Assembly (NCBI GenBank): GCA_017654935.2
Contig: CM065690.1
Location: forward strand, 27,599,030 to 27,663,029
Origin: Phymorhynchus buccinoides
Taxonomy: Eukaryota > Mollusca > Gastropoda > Neogastropoda > Raphitomidae
Length of the DNA stretch: 64,000 bases
Direction: 5' to 3'
Shown: in pieces, positions 19,634 to 30,610 of the stretch
Numbering within the stretch: position 1 is the stretch's first letter
How the letters are laid out: each line of letters starts with the position of its first letter
Notes under the pieces: generated by a model
The model's database searches: none
Told to the model about the DNA's origin: nothing
Seen by the model: the letters and a program-made list of their open reading frames with translations, nothing else
Made by a program: the position numbers and the translations under genes

Positions 19634-19938
19634 GTTGAGTTCCTTTTTCTAACTCAAATTATTTTGTTTAATTAAAAATAATTAATTTTGTTTCACCTAA
19701 AAGTAGTGTTTTTTCTTCCGAATTGACAGAATAAGGGGGTGACGGATTTTTACTTTTTTACCCCTTAAAGTAGCGTTTTTGTATCTAAAAAGGGGTTTAA
19801 AAAAGTTAGATTTTTTGCTTTTTTTATGCTTTAAAGTAGCGAATTCGTGTCTAAAAGGGGTCAAAAATAGTCTTGAGCCAGAATCCCCTTTCTTCTGTTC
19901 TCTGAGAGAGAGGGTTGGACTCCTCCCTATCTCTCTCT
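19634..19938. repeat. Right flank of the Polinton-type element with degenerate ~70-bp repeats
   Basis: No gene. Three imperfect units built around 'aaagtagcgtttttgtatctaaaaaggggt' stand near 19,698, 19,765 and 19,831. They may belong to the element's right terminal region. A GAGA/CTCT tract follows near 19,905-19,940. Confidence 0.55.
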
Positions 19939-20263
19939 CTTGTATTTTTCCGTTATTGCCTTTCTTACCATACATAAAGCTGTATTTTAGGAACATTTTT
20001 AGCTAATAACCTTTTTGGAATACTAACCCTAACCCTAACCCTAGCCATAACCCCAACCCTACCCCCCACCGTATAAGACGGAAAAACGCAACGAACCACA
20101 ACTGTGACAAATCGCGGTGTACTGCAGTACATAGTGGGGGGTAGGGTTAGGTTTAGGGCTAGGGTTAGGGTTAGGGTTAGTATTCGAAAAAGGTAATTAG
20201 CTAAAAATGTTCCTAAAATACAGCTTTATGTATGATAAGAAAGGCAAAAACCGAAAAATACAA
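19939..20263. repeat. Large inverted repeat with telomere-like CCCTAA/TTAGGG runs
   Basis: The arms 19,939-20,069 and 20,134-20,263 are near-perfect reverse complements (about 130 bases each) around a 64-base spacer. Each arm holds three to four CCCTAA units plus degenerate ones, pointing inward on both sides. Either a stand-alone fold-back element or the meeting of two transposon ends. It is too short and divergent to be a telomere. Confidence 0.85.
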
Positions 20264-21569
20264 TTAACCGAGAAATGCATGGGGTGGCACATCTTTACCT
20301 TTACCCATCATTGAATGTGTAAGCGCACGCCGAAAGCAGAATCATGGGGGGAAAGAGCATTCATTGTTTTGGGGCGTGATCAGACGCAATCACAAAATCA
20401 GGGTATTGTTTTTGTGTGTGTGACCGTACTAAATATATTATCATTGAATGTGTTAGCGCCGAAAGCAGAATCAATGTGAGGAAAAGACCATTCAGTGTTT
20501 TGGGGCGTGATCAGACGCAATCACAAAACCAGCGTAGTGGGGTGTTTTTGTGTGTGTGTTTTGTTAATGCATAGAATGCCTTGTTTGTGTCCTTCGAGGA
20601 ATCCCGGGACAAGGTTATGCTGACATGTTGAGGATCTTCCACCAGCTGCACAGCTGCATTTAGGTCTTTAAGAAATCACGTGATTTGCTTTGCTTTGATG
20701 TCACAAGGCCTGTTTACTTACTGGTCACAAGTGAATCAACTGCAATCTCATTGAGCATACAACTTTATTAGAGCTTGAGTATGGTCACAGAGTATAACAT
20801 GGTCTTTAATTTACTGCAATTCAGCCTCTCTGGCGTCATCTTCAGTCTCAAAATGGCCGAGGGCAAAATTTCGCTCTTTTAGGCCAAGTCTTTGAATTTC
20901 GTTTTCGCGCAAATGACAAGGGTTGATAGACATTAATTTTAGTGTGCGATTTGTTAATTATAGTTTGATTATTGAAAACGGTGTCTGAAATGTTTGCTTT
21001 TTTTAGTGTGTGTGTGTGGGGGGGGGGGGGAGGTCAGTTATATAATAAACACAATATGATAGGATAAGATAGGATGCAGTGCAATACAAGACAATACAAT
21101 ACAACACAATAAAAGGCAATGCAAAGGTTATTTGCAATGAATAGTAGGCCTACTGCTGTCCATTGAGGTGCGTTTTCTCAGAGAAATGCCGTGCCCATCT
21201 AATTGCCCTCTGTCCACTGTTCTGTACGTGGGGGACAGATGGTACACGATCTTCCATCCTGGAAAATGCATGACCTCTTTCAGATCTTCTGACTCGAGTT
21301 GGGTTTTAATTATCATGGAAGTGCCCTACAGGAACAACATCCGGTAGATACATTATGTCTAAACGTGCAATACATAGGATAGGGCCTATTACCAGTTTCG
21401 TGACTCGTCTCCTCATGTTTGTTTCTTGTATTTAATGCGTTTAGCTTTCATCTCAATGAACTTAGTTGAAGCAATGGTTTTAATGTCTTTGACTAATATG
21501 TGCATTTCAACCAAAGTTTCAATTAGTCATTAATTAATTAATTAATTAATTAATTAATTAATTAATTAA
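20264..21569. other. Intergenic DNA with a ~134-bp two-unit direct repeat
   Basis: The segments 20,307-20,424 and 20,441-20,560 are similar (both contain gcgtgatcagacgcaatcac). A G9-12 run lies at about 21,017-21,029 and an (ATTA)n microsatellite at about 21,530-21,571. No gene is seen in the rest. Confidence 0.6.
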
Positions 21570-22733
21570 TTAAACACCAGCGGTCGATCTCTTTTCCTTT
21601 GATGTCATCATCCTACATTTGCAGAGCATGCCCCGCACCGTTTCCCTGTACTTGGAGCCGAAGAAGAAGTACACCAGGAAATTGAGCGAGGAGCTCAGCA
21701 TGCCGCACAGCCCGGTCAGTCCGATGAAGAGGAAGTACAGGTTGGCCCAGTCCCCGGTGGTGTTCAGCTCAGGCAGGAAGAGCAGAGAGACGCGGAACAG
21801 CAGGTTGGGCGTGTTCAGCACGATGAACTGCACCGACAAATAGATCAGCATCCTGGTCACGGCAATATTACGGGGCGAAAAAGTAGCGCTAGAACTAGAC
21901 GATGACGTTTTCTGGAATGCTGTGCTTTTCTGCAGAGTGACAGCCGTGATGATGGTGGTGATGATGACGAACATGCAGAGGACGACAGGGAGGCCGAGGC
22001 CGTAAACGATCCCGTCCAGCATGTTGATCAGCCGTTTGTTCTTATCGTAGAACTGGCTGCTGATAGTCAGGAACGAGGTCAGGGAGGTCTCCACGTCTTC
22101 CACGCACACCATGTAATATTTCATATCGGTCACTAACCGACCTCCGAAGATAAGGAGAATTCCCACGAGGAGAACGATTCCCACAGTTTTTGTTTTCAAC
22201 AAGACATTGGACTTTAAGGGCCAGGTCACGCACAAACATCTCTCCCCAGCGATGACCGCAGAAACAAACTGGGAGGAAAACACAGAGCCTGTGTACAACC
22301 CAAACAGCCGGTTGTTGATGAAAAGCTTGGTCATGAGCCCGAAACTCCTGTAGGAGCTGGTGAAGTCCTTGAGAAGGATCTTCTCCACGTACACCAAGAA
22401 ACCAAGCGTGACGAAGATGAGGTCCACGAATGACAGAGAGCAGAGACACAGGTTGATTCTTTGCTTCAGCCCGTGCTGGAAAAACACCACCAAGTTGAGG
22501 ACGTTGCTGGGGAAGCCGATGAGGAAGAGAGCGGGGAAGAAGACGACGTGGATGACGTTGTTGACCAGGCTGGTCACTCTGGCACTGACCACGTCTTGGC
22601 CGTCCTTGTGCAGCTGGAAGGCGGAGAAGTTTACCTCCAAGCAGGGCCCTGAGTTGGTGACCATCGTGGTCTTGTTGGTAAAACCAGGGGGTACGGTGTA
22701 CCAGAAACTGTCAGTGTTTTTGATTGTGGACAT
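21570..22733 (-). CDS. Intronless class A (rhodopsin-like) orphan GPCR
   Basis: 387 residues, complete from Met to stop in one exon. An extracellular N-terminus of about 55 residues with N-glycosylation sequons (NKT, NFS), then seven hydrophobic helices at roughly 60-85, 95-115, 145-170, 185-205, 240-265, 290-315 and 330-355. Helix 1 has the conserved Asn (PSNVLNLVVF), the helix 3 DRY motif is ERC (AGERCLCVTWPL), and helix 7 has NFLVY in place of NPxxY. The C-terminus is Cys/Lys-rich and could be palmitoylated. It resembles the large molluscan families of intronless chemosensory or peptide GPCRs; the ligand is unknown. Its GC content is much higher than that of its surroundings, as usual for a constrained coding exon. 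Confidence 0.9.
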   Translation of the reverse strand: MSTIKNTDSFWYTVPPGFTNKTTMVTNSGPCLEVNFSAFQLHKDGQDVVSARVTSLVNNVIHVVFFPALFLIGFPSNVLNLVVFFQHGLKQRINLCLCSLSFVDLIFVTLGFLVYVEKILLKDFTSSYRSFGLMTKLFINNRLFGLYTGSVFSSQFVSAVIAGERCLCVTWPLKSNVLLKTKTVGIVLLVGILLIFGGRLVTDMKYYMVCVEDVETSLTSFLTISSQFYDKNKRLINMLDGIVYGLGLPVVLCMFVIITTIITAVTLQKSTAFQKTSSSSSSATFSPRNIAVTRMLIYLSVQFIVLNTPNLLFRVSLLFLPELNTTGDWANLYFLFIGLTGLCGMLSSSLNFLVYFFFGSKYRETVRGMLCKCRMMTSKEKRSTAGV

Positions 22734-22761
22734 TGTGTCAGGGAAATAGCCTCTGGGAGCG

Positions 22762-22856
22762 TCCGGATAGACCTACGTGTCACCAGACCTACGTGTCATT
22801 GTTAGGGTTAATAGGACAATCGACACGTAGGATTCGTGACACGTAAGACCACTGGA
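22762..22856. repeat. Short palindromic repeat with CCTACGTGTC words
   Basis: 'cctacgtgtc' occurs twice (about 22,771 and 22,788) and its reverse complement or close variants twice (about 22,821-22,843), forming a hairpin just upstream of the GPCR start. A small MITE is possible, or a regulatory palindrome; undecided. Confidence 0.45.
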
Positions 22857-23034
22857 GTGTACCCCCTTATTCTGAGGAAGTAGATTATTAATTATACGAA
22901 TTTAAATAATAAGCTGTTAGTTAGTAGTGATGAATATTGCTAAACGTTTACTACCTTTCACGCTAAGTGGATAAAGGAGATAGAGAGAAAGGCATTTACA
23001 CCTTTTGATAGTACATTCTTAATTTGCTTAAACA

Positions 23035-23152
23035 AACACACACGCACACACACACACACACACGCACACGCACACACGCACGCACACGCACGCACGCACA
23101 CGCACGCACGCACGCACGCACACGCACACGCACGCACGCACGCACACACACG

Positions 23153-23199
<47 letters not shown>

Positions 23200-23606
23200 C
23201 ACTACTAATTATACTTAACGTACTTCAAAGCATGTTTTTGGTCGCGCATACACACGCGCTCGGAACCGTGAATGCATACTATCACACAAACACATACACA
23301 CACGCGCATGAAAGGGCGCACATAATTATAAACGCAGTCATTGCTAGCTGACTCAGTGACGCCATAAAACCATATCAATTCTATTTTCCTAATAAAAAAT
23401 CAATTTCCAAAAGACTGAAGGAAAAGATTTTACAGAAACACGGACAGCATGACGCAAGGGCGCACGTGCACATCCATAAACACTCGTCTCACAGACACAC
23501 AGAGATACACAAACGCGCGCGCACACAGACACACGTACATACATACACACATATATGTATATGCACGCACACATACGCACATAGGCCTACGCATACACTC
23601 ACAGCT

Positions 23607-23688
<82 letters not shown>

Positions 23689-23839
23689 GATGTTAGTGTG
23701 TGCAGTGTGAATATTAAATGTTAGAGACACAAACGCGCGCGCACACAGACACACATACATACATACACATGTATATGCATGCACACATATACGCACTCGC
23801 ACATAGGCCTACGCATACACTCACAGCTGTTGGGGGGGG

Positions 23840-23881
<42 letters not shown>

Positions 23882-24310
23882 GTTAGTATGTGCAGTGTGA
23901 ATGCTAAAATTAATGTTAGAATAACACACTATTCCCTTCGTTCTTTACCTGTTTGTTCGTGTGTGTTTTTAAGCCAAAATCGCAGTAGACACGTTAAAAA
24001 AAAATTCTGTTGGAAAAAAATAATATTCAATAAACTGCACCAATTGCCGTAGGCCGACGTGTAAAAAACACGTCTCATTAGCCTAAAATAGACCTTGATT
24101 GGCTTTAAAGCTATACATCAAATTTAAATCAATGAAAACTAGGCATAGTCTACAAACAATCAATTTCAACAGAAAAGAAGTTTAAGGTAAACAAAGAATA
24201 ACATTCTGACTTTCTGATGGAAAATCAATAGAGCATGTTCGACTTGTGCGTGCGTGCGTGCGCGCGCGCGCGCGCGTGTGACATTGTGTGTGTGTTTGTG
24301 TGTGTTTCTT
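23035..24310. repeat. Cluster of microsatellites: (CA/CG)n, (GA)n, (CG)n, (GT)n
   Basis: CA/CGCA repeats at 23,035-23,199; GA repeats at 23,611-23,687 and 23,842-23,877, each preceded by a shared block (gcctacgcatacactcacagctgttg), so a ~240-bp segment is duplicated (about 23,505-23,690 and 23,732-23,877); CG/GT repeats at 24,246-24,310. No gene. Confidence 0.9.
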
Positions 24311-24398
24311 TGTGTGTGCATGAATTCTGCTGTATTTATACCTGATTTCTTCAGGGGAAGATTCGTGTCACATGCAGGCCTAATGAAATATTAAAGTA

Positions 24399-24730
24399 GA
24401 ACGCAACTCCTCCACCGTGGTGAATCCGGAGGGTCTTAAGTACAAATAGCTCCCCCACCTTCTGGGAGTTGTGTGCTTGTAACTTCCTCTAATCTGTCAC
24501 TCTCTTTGACTCTGCCTTTTCCCTTTGCTTACTGCCGTCTACTATTTGTCTGTCTTACTGGTCCACTCTCCTGCCTTAAATTGTTCCAGAAACTCTTTCA
24601 AAGATTTTCTCCAGCCAAAGACGGACATGCTGGGCCTAACTGGGCCTATTTCTCAGTTAGGTGCATAATGGCAGCATGACGCATCTGCGCTCATACGACA
24701 GGCAACTGAGCGATTGATGAAGAAGAACGT
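24399..24730 (+). mobile_element. SINE-like dispersed repeat, family R1 (subfamily a)
   Basis: About 330 bp beginning near a 'gggg..tacaaatagctccccc' box, with a shared block (gtgcttgtaacttcctctaatc), and ending in gaagaagaa after 'cagcatgacgcatctgcgctc'. Other copies in the window: 43,185-43,500, a 5' part at 43,530-43,620, a 3' part at 44,455-44,590, 45,035-45,300 and (- strand) 57,405-57,730. The (GAA)n tail and constant ends suggest a SINE; no A/B box is evident. Confidence 0.7.
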
Positions 24731-24944
24731 AACTGAAACGGTGCAACCCTACGCCTAGAGGAACAACTATAGGATTCAAATGTTTTAAACCCAACCATGT
24801 GACCACACGGCTGTCGTCCTCAACAAGAAAAACATAGGTGATAAATCGGTTACTCTACGTTGTTGTTGGCTCACCCTGGCTAAAAGACTCCAGGGATCAC
24901 CCCAACAGCGGAAGCACTTATAAACACTATGGTACAAGCATACA

Positions 24945-25140
24945 TCAGATACGCATGAGAACATTACGTGTGTGATCGTTTTTAATTACCCCGCCACGTG
25001 GGCAGCCACACTCCCGTCTTCACGGGAAATTTGGAGACTGATGAGGCTATGCTAGGAGCTTGTCATGGCTAAAGACAATCCATGCATAACTATAGCATTC
25101 TGATGCAGCCTTGGTGTTTTAGCCCTATGTCTGACTAGAA
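24945..25140 (+). repeat. Dispersed repeat R2, copy 1
   Basis: Reverse complement of about 49,150-49,370: both hold 'acattacgtgtgtgatcgtttt' or a variant, 'gtgggcagccacactc' and 'agcttgtcatggct'. Non-coding. Confidence 0.65.
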
Positions 25141-25375
25141 GCTCAGCGCTCCCTTATAATATTAATAGCAGTTTGCCCAGTTATACCAAAGAGTGTTATA
25201 CTACGTCATAACTGGGCAAATTGTCAGTTAAACGCTTCAAGTAGAAGCTCAGCGTTCCCTTTTAATAGTTTAGCAGTTTGCCCAGTTATTCCAAAGAGTG
25301 TTATACTACGTCATAACTGGGCAAACTATTCATATTATCAGGGAACGCCAAGCCTCTATTTGAAGCATTTGACTA
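25135..25375. mobile_element. MITE with internal hairpins (two partial tandem copies)
   Basis: The words gtttgcccagttat and ataactgggcaaa face each other in two hairpins (25,171-25,220 and 25,278-25,326). The outer ends, gaagctcagcgttccctt near 25,246 and the mirrored agggaacgccaagcctc near 25,342, match as terminal inverted repeats. Non-coding. Confidence 0.7.
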
Positions 25376-25540
25376 CACCAAACAACATGACGCACATGAA
25401 GTGAAATCGGGGGTTCATGTAACAAAAACAATGACCCAGTAAGGTCACAATAAACACACAAATAGAAGTTGAATCACGCTGGGATTGTACAATGCGAGTA
25501 TTATAAGCCTATTATAAAATACGACAACGAAATAGGATTT

Positions 25541-25740
25541 TACGCCCTCTGCGGTCTTTCGACCATTTTTAAATACAAAGATGGTGGGAACAATACTGGA
25601 GGCAATGCCCAGAGGCAGTGCAACACCAGTAAAGTCCCGATTTTTTTAACAATACAGATATGTGTAGCAGTATAACCACGCCTCGGTTAAACCTCATCGG
25701 CTATGGTACCGCCACAAGATGTTAGTATGCGGGGGAAAAA
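25541..25740 (+). repeat. Dispersed repeat R3, copy 1
   Basis: Shares ggtgggaacaatactggaggcaatgcc-type sequence and 'cctcggttaaacctcatcgg' with 58,978-59,172 (+), and in reverse with 55,364-55,515 and 57,865-58,017. Four copies in 64 kb. Class unknown. Confidence 0.75.
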
Positions 25741-25781
25741 AAGAGAAAAAAAAAATACGACACGCTTGCATTTCTTAATTT

Positions 25782-26017
25782 CCCTTTCGCCGCCATCCAT
25801 TGTTCAGCCAAAAAATACCATTTAACTTAACTGGGTGGAGAATAAAATATCTGCAATATTGCTAATTCCTCGGTGTCATGCATTACATTAGGCCTATCCT
25901 TACCTCCCAAAATTAAGAAAATAGGGTATTTGGATAACAGGTCCTGATTTGATGCCTTTTAGTGACATGGGTGTTAAAACATTGTGGTGCTAAAATGCGA
26001 CATTGGCGGTGAAAGGG
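25782..26017. mobile_element. piggyBac-like MITE, copy 1 (TTAA)
   Basis: Starts CCCTTTCGCCGCC and ends in the inverse GGCGGTGAAAGGG followed by TTAA. The left TTAA is two bases away from the end (mutated). The interior matches the copy at 32,821-33,058. TTAA targets and CCC ends are typical of piggyBac superfamily elements. Confidence 0.8.
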
Positions 26018-26021
26018 TTAA

Positions 26022-27150
26022 GAATGGATGGAACACGGAAACAATTTATTTCCGCCATTCACACAGATTCGCACCCTCTTTGTTGGCATTCTCTCAATAG
26101 CCTATCAGGATCAATCTGGATGCATAGACGATGGGGCCATCTATCATCGACGAAAAACTTGGGGAGAGCACGTACTAAAAAAACCTAGATTAAAACTTAG
26201 TGACCTGGCCAGCCAGTGCCCGTTCAGCGGGTCACCAGCGTGTTGCCACGTCCAGCAGCCACCAAACCTAACCATCTAATCAAAAGTTCTTTCCTTCTTT
26301 CTGTTCTTCTTTCTCTGTATCTTGCTGTGAATGTTGATGATAAGGAAAGAGTATGGTGTGGGGTAATGAGGGTATGGGCAAGTAATGGGGATGTCGGAGT
26401 TAGGTGAAAGGGGGTCACAGTGGACTGGAAGGATGTTCTTTACATTTGGTTGGGGGTCTGCTGGAGGAGAGTTTTGAAGTCAAACCAACAATGTCGTCCA
26501 AGTTGTTCCATTCCATGATGGTACATGAGAACATGTTTTTTAGCAATGTTGTTCTGGATGGTAAAGCAGCGTCGGTTGTTCTGTTCTCAACTAATAAATT
26601 CATTCTTAACTTTGTCTTCTTTTTTTCTGAATACTAATTGATAAGAACTATATTGTGACGGTGACTCAGGCGCGTGCACAAGGAACAATCAACGCCTAGA
26701 GTCAACGTCACCATGCAGATCACCTCACACTGTGCTGCTGGCGAGTTGGCTACAGCATCTGTCTCCTATCTGGCAGTCATGGTCGGAAATGACTGTCTGG
26801 AATACACAACTGAATAATGGGTCAAACATATACCCGCACAGCGTTCTACTGACCAGCTTGTTTGTGTTGAAATTTTGTTTTAGACCATTTCGACAATCCA
26901 AAGAATCTGAATCAGAATATCAGGTACATGATATTCATGTAAGCCCCGGCTGTACTGAATTGTAGGCCAAAACGTCTCGTCTAGGGTAATTATTGAACAA
27001 CTACGGAATACACATCCAGTCAAAATTATCTTTAATTCCTCTTACCAGTGTTTGTGATACTTAATAGCCATTAGTTCCATTATGAACAGCCGAATGCGCC
27101 TATCTCAGACAAGGAAAGAATGGTATGGTAAAGAGCATTTTTCTGTAGAG
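26022..27150. other. Intergenic DNA
   Basis: No gene, RNA or clear repeat that I can support. Short open frames here have no recognisable content. Confidence 0.5.
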
Positions 27151-27157
27151 AATAACT

Positions 27158-27590
27158 TGACTGGCTTGGTGAAGGACAATGACTGTCCAACTTGAGACAC
27201 ATTGCACTGGCTCTCTGAAGGACAATTACTCTCCAACTTGGGACACATTGCACTGGCTCTCTGAAGGACAATGACTGTCAAACTTGGGTCACATTGCACT
27301 GGCTCTCAGAAGGACAATGACTGTCAAACATGGGTCACATTGCACTGGCTCTCAGAACGACAATGACTGTCAAACATGGGTCACATTGCACTGGCTTGGT
27401 GAAGGACAATGACTGTCAAACTTGGGACACATTGCACTGGCTCTCAGAAGGACAATGACTGTCAAACTTGGGTCACATTGCACTGGCTCTCAGAAGGACA
27501 ATGACTGTCAAACTTGGGACACATTGCACTGGCTTGGTGAAGGACAATGACTGTCAAACTTGGGTCACATTGCACTGGCTCTCTGAGCTG
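27158..27590. repeat. 46-bp satellite array, about 9-10 units
   Basis: Unit: gaaggacaatgactgtcaaa, then cttgggtcacattgcactggctctca. Two unit types alternate at the variable position (ctctca/ctctct versus cttggt). Non-coding. Confidence 0.9.
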
Positions 27591-27649
27591 CAGCTCAAGG
27601 GGATTAGTTGCCCTTTGAGGATCAGCCATTATCATAGGTTTTAAGTCCT

Positions 27650-28914
27650 CTATGCAAAGAGCGTAGGGAAGAATTTAGAGCCTTTGTTATAAACGTTTTC
27701 CTTTCTTTTGCATTCGATTCTGTTGGTAGCATCAGACTTTTTAAGACCAGTCATCATGACAAAGTCCACAGTCTTCTCCAGGTCGTGGCGGCTCGGGCTG
27801 CCCCAGAGCTGCACCTGTAGCTCCACTCCCCCTGGCCAGGTTTGGCACCGTAGAGCATGGTGGGATGGGCAGTGCTGTAATATGTGTTCTGGAGTCTGGG
27901 GTCCTGTGCCGCACAGACTATTGTCTGTGGTGGAGATTTTGATTCGGCTTAGGTGGCCCAGTAGTCTACAGTGGCCAGTCTTCAGCCGGAAGAGGGTTGT
28001 TTGCTGGTGTCTCTGCAGCTGGTGGATTGGGTCAACACCGCCGTCTTTGCCCAGCCTTCTTTCCACTGGTGTCTCTGCAGCTGGTGGATTGGGTCAACAC
28101 CGCCGTCTTTGCCCAGCCTTCTCTTCCACTGGTGTCTCTGCAGCTGGTGGATTGGGTCAACACCGCCTTCTTTGCCCAGCCTTCTCTTCCACTGGTGTCT
28201 CTGCAGCTGGTGGATTGGGTCAACACCGCCTTCTTTGCCAAGCCTTCTCTTCCACTGGTGTCTCTGCAGCTGGTGGATTGGGTCAACACCGCCGTCTTTG
28301 CCCAGCCTTCTCTTCCACTGGTGTCTCTGCAGCTGGTGGATTGGGTCAACACCGCCGTCTTTGCCCAGCCTTCTCTTCCACTGGTGTCTCTGCAGCTGGT
28401 GGATTGGGTCAACACCGCCTTCTTTGCCCAGCCTTCTCTTCCACTGGTGTCTCTGCAGCTGGTGGATTGGGTCAACACCGCCTTCTTTGCCAAGCCTTCT
28501 CTTCCACTGGTGTCTCTGCAGCTGGTGGATTGGGTCAACACCGCCTTCTTTGCCAAGCCTTCTCTTCCACTGGTGTCTCTGCAGCTGGTGGATTGGGTCA
28601 ACACCGCCTTCTTTGCCCAGCCTTCTCTTTCACTGGTGTCTCTGCAGCTGGTGGATTGGGCCAACACCGCCTTCTTTGCCCAGCCTTCTCTTTCACTGGT
28701 GTCTCTGCAGCTGGTGGATTGGGCCAACACCGCCTTCTTTGCCCAGCCTTCTCTTCCACTGGGACTGGTAGTGGTTGTGGATGATGGTTTGGGCTTCCCT
28801 GTAGGTCACTGGATGGCTGAACTGCTCCATTTTCCTGTCTGCTTTGGAGAGAGCTTCCGCATTCTCATTTCCTGTGATCCCACAGCGAGATGGAATCCAC
28901 TCCATTATAAACAT
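27650..28914 (-). pseudogene. LINE relic: RNase H and C-terminal zinc-binding region, expanded by a 63-bp array
   Basis: Reads on the - strand as the end of a Jockey/I-type non-LTR retrotransposon ORF2: the upstream part (28,914-28,760) holds the RNase H-like 'WIPSRCGITGNENAEALSKA' stretch and 'PVTYREAQTII'; the downstream part (28,020-27,650) holds 'LFRLKTGHCRLLGHL' and a Cys/His pattern (CGTGPQTPEHILQHC). Between them the short segment coding for 'RRLGKEGGVDPIHQLQRHQ' is repeated about 12 times. A TGG-to-TGA change in some units and a 62-bp unit break the frame. Confidence 0.8.
28011..28762. repeat. 63-bp tandem array derived from LINE coding sequence, 12 units
   Basis: The word ctctgcagctggtggattgg recurs every 63 bases (the first spacing is 62). 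Because 63 is a multiple of three, all unbroken frames stay open, which explains the long false ORFs on both strands. Units differ at a few sites (gtcttt/ttcttt, cccagc/ccaagc, tccact/ttcact). Confidence 0.95.
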
Positions 28915-29065
28915 ATCTGAGCCCAGTTTTCTGGAATAGTGGGTGCTTCTTCTACTTTCAGATAATCATGACTGGCCACAGCTGGCTATTAAACATACAC
29001 ACATACTAGATATGTAATGAGTTCATTGCCACAACAGCTACTGGGCCATGTGCCCTTAAACTAAG

Positions 29066-29118
<53 letters not shown>

Positions 29119-29640
29119 GGTGTGGGTTGGATCTGGATTTATTTACTCAACAAAATTACATGATTTCTGTTGATTCACATTAAAGCATCAAAACACAAGA
29201 TATTAAAAACAGCTTAACAGTAATTGATTTCAAGCATGCCGACACTAAAACATACAATAATGTTCAGAGAAATTGATTGAAATCTGGGAACAAAAACAGA
29301 AGAAATATGTGTTAACTTGATCAAACGAATTTTATAACAGTTTCACTCAGCAAAAGTATAGGCTCACCTCGGAGATGTGTTAACTGTTCTTAATACAAGG
29401 ACTGGTAAATTTTGTCAAATCATTCTATCTCGAGTTCAGCATGCATCCTCCTTGTGCTGCTATGAAATAGTGTTGGTGACTTTTTGTAAAAAAAAGTGTA
29501 TGCGTATCTGCATACAGATTATAATATATGATTTGGGGGGGGGGGGGTTAATTAAGAGAATGTGGACTTGTAGGTGTAATAAGAGTGAACGTTTTGGAGA
29601 TCAAGTCTGTGTGAGTTTGTGTCTGTGTAGTTTTGACAGT
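28915..29640. other. Intergenic DNA with a (CA)n microsatellite
   Basis: A CA tract lies at 29,068-29,115 and a G9 run near 29,535. No gene is seen. Confidence 0.6.
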
Positions 29641-29642
29641 CT

Positions 29643-30022
29643 GATAATCGACTACCAAAACGTGTCTTCTATGGAGAGCTGAAGACTGGTGCATGGAGTC
29701 TTGGTAGACCAGAGTTGAGATTTAGGGACACCCTCAAAGTGTCCCTAAAGAACTTCAGCATCAACGTCTCCTCATGGGAAACTCTGGCACAGAAGTGGAA
29801 CAGACCAGCAGGCGTGGTGCAGTAAAAAGGGAGCCACCAACTTCGAGGCGCACCGTATCGAGACATTGTAGGCAAAGCGTGAGGCATGCATGATCCGCCT
29901 AAACAGTCGCAGCTCTGCAACCCCGACAGATCCCCCCAACTCTTTCTCCTGTCCTCACTGTCAGAGATCCTTCCTGGCTCACATTGGCCTCACTAGCCAT
30001 ATGCAAACTCATCCAGCATCCT
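29643..30022 (+). pseudogene. LINE relic: C-terminal end of a second non-LTR element
   Basis: Plus-strand frames with stops and a frameshift read like the end of an RTE/CR1-type ORF: 'RPELRFRDTLK', 'SLKNFSINVSSWE' and, in another frame, a final C2H2 finger (FSCPHCQRSFLAHIGLTSHM) ending in a stop at about 30,022. Dead copy. Confidence 0.75.
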
Positions 30023-30563
30023 AGATTTCCACAAGGACGACCTGCTGAAGCATGGTCATCATCCCTCGGGACGGACAAACTGTCAGTTTTGACTGTGTCT
30101 TCAAAATAAATAAAAGAAGGTTGGTTGTGCATGTGCAAGTTAGTGCATATTTGCTGATCCAAGTAAAGTGCCTGGGTAATCTAATTTTCTTCTTGCTTTT
30201 GCAATACAAGCGTATCAATTCTGTTTCCTGACAATCAACTGAAACACAAATATAATAAAGTAACATTTGCAAGCCATCACCACAAATCCAGTAGCTTTGT
30301 TTACCATTACCATACAATGCTTCATCGTTTAAATCAAAACTTACAACTTGCTAATTAAAAATCATATAAACAAGTATTAGTGCTTAAATTTGTATAAAAC
30401 AATTTGTTTCATTATCATTTTGAACTACTAACATTAGTATTGTAGAACTAAAGTTCAAACAAAAACAAGGCAAAAGCTGCATAATCTGATGCGGGACAAG
30501 TCCATTGTATCCTTGCATGATATAGACCTTCAAAATAATAATCAGTGCAACAGCGTGTGTATA

Positions 30564-30610
<47 letters not shown>

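Larger units (their letters stand above)
6413..19740. mobile_element. Maverick/Polinton-type element (virus-like DNA transposon), nearly complete
   Basis: About 13 kb with tightly packed AT-rich genes on both strands: retroviral-type integrase, packaging ATPase with Walker A and B, double-jelly-roll capsid protein and protein-primed family B DNA polymerase. That gene set defines Polintons and the related adintoviruses. Codon use and AT content differ sharply from the flanking DNA. All frames but the polymerase are open, so the copy is young or still under constraint. I could not find the adenain-type maturation protease or name a penton gene, and the ends are approximate because no long terminal inverted repeats could be matched. 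Confidence 0.9.

Noticed and set aside
19939..20263. Telomere end
   Set aside because: Only three to four units per arm, facing each other, with ordinary DNA on both sides.
6413..20263. Long terminal inverted repeats of the Polinton-type element
   Set aside because: The AAGTTCTT repeats at the left have no inverted match at the right, and the telomere-like palindrome has no match at the left. I leave the ends open.
22958..23900. Cys/Val- and Thr/His-repeat ORFs
   Set aside because: Translations of CA/GT and GA microsatellites.
27708..28920. Long ORFs (266-358 residues) with VSLQLVDWVNTAFFAQ-type repeats on both strands
   Set aside because: They are translations of the 63-bp array; the period is a multiple of three, so open frames are expected. 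The real source is a LINE on the - strand.
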